Below the pieces are notes generated by a model that saw only the letters and a list, made by a program, of their open reading frames with translations, was not told the origin of the DNA and did no database searches. The translations under genes were made by a program, and so were the position numbers. Below, one piece after another: positions 60,901 through 64,000 of a DNA stretch of 64,000 nt. This stretch comes from Scardovia wiggsiae F0424 (GTDB lineage Bacteria; Actinomycetota; Actinomycetes; Actinomycetales; Bifidobacteriaceae), in NCBI RefSeq assembly GCF_000269605.1, contig NZ_AKCI01000001.1, positions 1,302,001 to 1,366,000 of the forward strand. The letters are read 5' to 3'. Position 1 is the stretch's first letter; the number at the start of each line of letters is the position of its first letter.

Positions 60901-62825
60901 CCCGTACGTCCTGCATCACTCTTGTCCTTTCCGGCTTTCCGGTCAAGGCCTATAAAAGCCGCATTGCGTGAGGCCACCGTGCGTACCGGCCGTGGATCAA
61001 GGTTATATGATGCATCTGTTGACTGGAAAGTATCCATCTGGGGGAGTGCCTGAGGCTCGGCTGTAATGCCGTCGTTGAGGTCAGCAGCATACTCAGAAAC
61101 AATAATACGCTTCTTGGTCTGCCGCTTTTCAAGCTGGGCAAGGAGCTGCGCGCCCAGGGGGAACCGTTCAAGATGGAGGCGCTTTACGGCAGAAATCCCG
61201 ATATCGACGAGATCGTTCATCCTCAGCAGTACAAGGATACCCGTGTAGAGCGCAAGCGCAATTATCCCGATGATTATGCAGATGACAAGCGACTGGATCC
61301 ATGACATATGGCCATGTACGCCTGAAAGCTGTATATGCATAATCCGGATAAGGATAGCGTACAGGGAATAGCTTAGCAGAGCGGTTATGACGGCGGCAAT
61401 AACGGTTTTCCCGAAGGACAGCACGATCCGTGCAATATTGAGCGTACCGTTGAAGAGCTTTTTCTGGCTGAGATAGAACAGTACAGGAAGGCTGACGGCA
61501 TAGCTGACAGTAACGGAAATTGCTACACCAAGTGTCCAGTACCGGGGTGCAAAGCTGAACTGTGCGATCATGATCCCTATGATCTGGACAGCGTTCTGGA
61601 TAACAGTGAAAATAAAAGGGTATTTGCCGTTTTCAAAGGCATAGAAAGTGCGCTGGAGGAAAAGGAATGCCGATGCGGCCCAGGAATTGATCCCAAGGGC
61701 AATAAGCAGCGGCGCAATAAGGTTAATTTCTGACAGCGGTACTGACGGCAGGAGGGCTTTGATGATCGGTACGGGTATTGCGACGAACATGGCGGTGATG
61801 AACAGCATAATAATACCGCATCGCCGCAGTGAATAGCTCAGAGTATCGCGGACGTTGTCAATACGGTTTTCGGTGACGTATAGCGACAGGCGTGGGAAGA
61901 TAGCAGTAGCGATGGAAACAGCTACAAGTGCGTAAGGCAGCATATAAAGGGTGAATGCATTCTGATATGAAGCGTTTCCGGCGATACCATACAGATCGTT
62001 CCCCTGGATGGGTGCGCCGTTGGTAACGCGGGTGGTCAGGATGCCTACAACCTGGTTGATAACAACTATGCTCAGGCTCCACATAGCAACATTCCCCATG
62101 GACCGCAGGCCGATACCGCGGATACCCATACGCGGGCGGTACTTGTACCCTGTTTGAAAGAGAGGGATGAACAGCACGATTGCCTGGAAGGCAACCCCTA
62201 AAGTCCACATGCCTGCAGTCAGGAAGATCTTGTTCTGATCCCACCATCCCATAGGCTGGCGGGATGCGTTGCCAAACATGGCAATGAAGATCCCGAAGCC
62301 GGCGCATGCAATAATATTTGCCCCAACAGAGCTCCATGCGTATGCTGCGAACCGTTCATGGGCAGCCAGTATCTGCCCGAGGATTGTGTACAGGCCGTAG
62401 AAGAATATCTGCGGCATGCACCATAACGTAAAAGCATCTACAAGCGCATGCTGCTGCGCGTTCCAGTTTGAATTCAGGTATAAAGACGTGATAAGGTGCG
62501 TCCCGGCCGCCATAATAGCGGTAACTCCGAAAAGGAGGATGATAGACAGGGTAATAAGCTTATCGAGCCGCTCGTTCGCGTCTTTTTCCTTAAGGGATTT
62601 GACTATCTGCGGTACAAGGACAGCATTGAAAACACCTCCCGAAAGGATAGTGAACAGTACCTGCGGGATCATCGTGCCTGTCTGGTATGCATTGGCTGCA
62701 ATACCTGTTGTCCCAACGGCTGCAGCGAGCAGAATAGTTCGTAACTGCCCCGTGATACGGGACACAAAAGTGCCCGATGCCATAATCAGCGAATTGCGTC
62801 CAACTGATGATGCTTGAGAGCTCAT
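57912..62825 (-). CDS. murJ: MurJ lipid II flippase fused to a pseudokinase and C-terminal sugar-binding-like domain
   Basis: A 1637-residue protein. Residues 1-540 form the 14-span MurJ/MviN domain (start SSVGRNSLIMASGTFVSRIT; ALLPSVPLSE central region), which flips lipid II for peptidoglycan synthesis. A disordered Ala/Gly/Ser/Thr-rich linker (about 590-775) leads to a kinase-like domain (about 780-1000: LNRYELLELLNEGTGI) that has lost catalytic residues: HHAIT replaces HRDxK and ADTAVS replaces DFG. A further disordered region, a membrane span (about 1395-1417), a Ser/Pro-rich stalk and a discoidin-like beta domain (about 1525-1637) follow. The same fusion is known in mycobacteria, where the pseudokinase is phosphorylated by PknB and binds FhaA. 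AGAGGAAA precedes the ATG. Confidence 0.94.
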   Translation of the reverse strand: MSSQASSVGRNSLIMASGTFVSRITGQLRTILLAAAVGTTGIAANAYQTGTMIPQVLFTILSGGVFNAVLVPQIVKSLKEKDANERLDKLITLSIILLFGVTAIMAAGTHLITSLYLNSNWNAQQHALVDAFTLWCMPQIFFYGLYTILGQILAAHERFAAYAWSSVGANIIACAGFGIFIAMFGNASRQPMGWWDQNKIFLTAGMWTLGVAFQAIVLFIPLFQTGYKYRPRMGIRGIGLRSMGNVAMWSLSIVVINQVVGILTTRVTNGAPIQGNDLYGIAGNASYQNAFTLYMLPYALVAVSIATAIFPRLSLYVTENRIDNVRDTLSYSLRRCGIIMLFITAMFVAIPVPIIKALLPSVPLSEINLIAPLLIALGINSWAASAFLFLQRTFYAFENGKYPFIFTVIQNAVQIIGIMIAQFSFAPRYWTLGVAISVTVSYAVSLPVLFYLSQKKLFNGTLNIARIVLSFGKTVIAAVITALLSYSLYAILIRIMHIQLSGVHGHMSWIQSLVICIIIGIIALALYTGILVLLRMNDLVDIGISAVKRLHLERFPLGAQLLAQLEKRQTKKRIIVSEYAADLNDGITAEPQALPQMDTFQSTDASYNLDPRPVRTVASRNAAFIGLDRKAGKDKSDAGRTGRPENAGLTSRAGTDIHTAGGSGNSAGTAAAGASDLPVSDIAPRAVPDEVRQGIAGTDGIGKTTVSSDTVSPAAARIPSAVRAAGQDASSPAAAASAASPLVPAGTGAETGRGNTASGILHQSGTAHRDSHTMNIHPGDTVLNRYELLELLNEGTGIAAFRAFDISSSQECQIFITTNKHLFDEIGNSASELTLAKFTFSEQILQSYRDTEAYIVAIPRDKGISLADYTRLDSTESTGQQPGRRNLPQPASSATQTAAAHGQAAHGPDARQHTVSVAGVRSIIGELVQIGQTFKDHGIAHHAITAQTIRLTGTQLMIADTAVSRMVSTYANESIQDTVTDPELATVRQIAAVLFQLITGREFDPSADTTSAALTLKPSSAQAASGSGNDPASGPTAKPAVSDTAAGASAKAGTPAASGKANPVPETAGIQYSSLLGQGEQIPPEFLLICERALGLRDAGSPDPSQSQGVSQETSGGTVPTPIFTLLELSVLLGSYTPWKGLSFSDAHGPFPDSRASISQISLQIAGINDKLTVPGYLFHSSAAPSARRSARVIHSSSWNRDQLFQKDNEVKLSPQGDDLFGAFDDSGRGADVSPLTGNSPKIVPAAYPEEANSSTHAINIGSLQDTYTNTSGPLSGTEGPGSTPANDNQYGTAASTSERLARLAAQQPQNPLSSGPRQAEAQAGSSHAQSDASHGYAAQLSHTRPSVSGLPGRSVGDRRLNESAANDPELERSYDRQQKRAAREQRDSVVRHRTVTVMIVGVILIVALVAASYTMGLFRFRSSISNGNSPWPSLQANESVNGDTSSSGPSAPSSSSSSGSGPSSSGDTSSSGGSSQSTSPAAPSSSSPSSQPANSGPAAQGVQSAAAFPQTKAAQGVPDPNMPSGTATIRLASTRFLNKPNGLKGYGMALTFRGTQTITKIRLSSRSSGGTGYVYADSDSSNPNNGYPVGQFSFSGSGDTVITLSRPVSTDRLVLWVPSESMPSNNRVYFNRISVS

Positions 62826-62912
62826 ATGTTTCCTCTGTATTCTGCTTTATTGCCTGTTGCGTACCGTCCAGTTGCGCCTACTGTACCTATTGTAATTTAC
62901 TGCCTTGAAAGA

Positions 62913-64000
62913 TTAGTGCTTTTCAGCTACTTCATCGCCTTTATTCACAGCACCTGTACGAATACGCCTGATCTGGCGGTACAGGCCGAGAGCACCCAGG
63001 ATCACAGCGATCGCGATTATGGCATATCCGGTAATATCATTAACGGCAAGTGCGCTGGTGATCTGCGTAGTGACTGCCCTGCCGAATTCCTTCCCCTGCG
63101 AATCGGTAAGGGACAGTTTTGCTGAGGCCCGCCTGCCTCCCTGGGCAGTTATTGTAAGCGTTGTCTGTTTACTGCTGTGTGCGTGGACGGTGATGTCTTT
63201 AACAGACGATATCTCAATACCTGTATTCTGTGCTGTTTCTTTCAGCACTGTCCCTTTTATGCCGACTTTTACGCTGAAGGGAAGGGAATTGGTAATGGTA
63301 AGGGGAAGGTTGGCTTTATCGGAAACTGCACTGACCGAACCGGGATGCATAAGCGAAACTGAGCTGTACAGCGTATCAACAATGCTTTTTGCAGGACCTG
63401 CAGCTTCAGCGGCAGCATCCGCATTTTTCTGTGTTGTAGTATCCTGAGCTGCAGTATTTTGCGCTGTCTGTCCGGTGTTTACTGTGCCAGTACTGCCGTC
63501 GTCAATAGTGAATGACCGCAGGGAACAGGTGTCGAAGGCTGTGTAAAGGGCGCCCATCCATGTTGCAGAATTCTCCAGGGTATAACCGCGGTTTGCGGCC
63601 AACCTGTTATTTTGGGCATCCCCTCTGGAAAGCCCCTGTGCCCCTGCAGATGATGTGCGCCCGCCTGCAGATGAGTGGACGAGGATGGTACGGTCGAAAA
63701 CAGTCAGCTTTTCCCGGAGGCCGGCAAGGGTTTTCAGTGCGGATGCGTAAAAGCGTTGTTCCGCAGCAGCTTTACCGGTGCTGCTGGCCTGGGCAAAGTC
63801 TGCTGCCTGCTTGGATGTATAGGGGCTGTCTGCTGTGAGCAGGGAGTTGAGCGTATCTGTCTGAAGCCAGGGGGACTGGCTGACCAGTTTGAGCAGGGAA
63901 CCGGTATACTGCCGCTGCTGTGTATCTGCAAGGCTTCCCAAAGTGATAAGGAAGGTCCGGGACTCATAGGGCGCCTGGGTCTCATAGAAAGCTGTTTCAG
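62913..64000 (-). CDS. DUF6049-family secreted/membrane protein, C-terminal part
   Basis: The 3' part of a minus-strand gene whose frame is open to the window edge at 64000, so the start lies outside. The visible 362 residues end with an Ig-like module (KANLPLTITNSLPFSVKVGIKG), a single membrane span (NDITGYAIIAIAVILGALGL, about 25 residues from the C-terminus) and a basic tail. This matches the DUF6049 proteins found upstream of murJ in actinobacteria, with most of the protein outside the cell. The function is unknown. The stop is 87 bases before the murJ start, so murJ may be co-transcribed. Confidence 0.83.
   Translation of the reverse strand, partial: ETAFYETQAPYESRTFLITLGSLADTQQRQYTGSLLKLVSQSPWLQTDTLNSLLTADSPYTSKQAADFAQASSTGKAAAEQRFYASALKTLAGLREKLTVFDRTILVHSSAGGRTSSAGAQGLSRGDAQNNRLAANRGYTLENSATWMGALYTAFDTCSLRSFTIDDGSTGTVNTGQTAQNTAAQDTTTQKNADAAAEAAGPAKSIVDTLYSSVSLMHPGSVSAVSDKANLPLTITNSLPFSVKVGIKGTVLKETAQNTGIEISSVKDITVHAHSSKQTTLTITAQGGRRASAKLSLTDSQGKEFGRAVTTQITSALAVNDITGYAIIAIAVILGALGLYRQIRRIRTGAVNKGDEVAEKH

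Overview
The window is a chromosomal replication-origin region of a high-GC Gram-positive bacterium, most likely a member of the Bifidobacteriaceae. The evidence is the order recF-dnaN-dnaA-rpmH-rnpA-yidD-yidC-jag-rsmG-parA-parB with trxB and murJ on the far side, a MurJ fused to a pseudokinase, a DUF3566 gene after gyrA, an actinobacterial-type dCTP deaminase, and araB/araD/araA sugar genes. The genus cannot be fixed from the sequence alone. I saw no phage genes, insertion sequences, CRISPR arrays or rRNA genes.

Layout. 0-5.8 kb: MATE exporter, ftsY with a small membrane protein, an esterase, dcd and a PAP2 phosphatase. 5.8-19.7 kb: a LacI regulator, a P2-type cation ATPase, a CPBP membrane protease with glutamine-rich tails, rlmB, a DUF4032 protein, an orphan sugar-ABC ATPase (UgpC/MsmK type), a multi-membrane-span Ser/Thr kinase and a membrane-anchored DsbA-like protein. 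19.8-23.1 kb: an ElaA-like acetyltransferase, tRNA-Thr(TGT), a small membrane protein, a ZnuA-like lipoprotein and a 3-methyladenine glycosylase. 23.2-36.7 kb: an accessory sugar region on the minus strand, with GT2 glycosyltransferase, GtrA, two GH3 glycosidases (one membrane-anchored with circularly permuted domains), the arabinose genes araB-araD-araA and a LacI regulator. 36.7-45.5 kb: the dnaN-recF-DUF721-gyrB-gyrA-DUF3566 block, read away from the origin. 45.5-48.2 kb: dnaA with DnaA-box-bearing spacers on both sides. 48.2-56.3 kb: rpmH-rnpA-yidD-yidC-khpB-rsmG-parA-parB on the plus strand. 56.5-64 kb: trxB, the giant murJ-pseudokinase gene and the 3' part of a DUF6049 gene on the minus strand.

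The core genes form the usual machinery of initiation (DnaA, DnaN, DciA-like DUF721), supercoiling (GyrAB), membrane insertion (YidC, YidD, FtsY), RNA processing (RnpA, KhpB) and origin segregation (ParA, ParB, parS).

The most unusual points are as follows. parA and parB carry four perfect parS sites inside their coding sequence, all in the same reading frame (VSRET), and ParB has a disordered insert of about 370 residues that holds three of them. RsmG carries a insert of about 110 residues containing seven degenerate 18-bp (six-residue) tandem repeats. A pair of DnaA boxes and a G-depleted pyrimidine tract lie just upstream of parA. A perfect 20-bp-arm palindrome separates the two GH3 genes. 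Several genes appear to have leaderless promoters.
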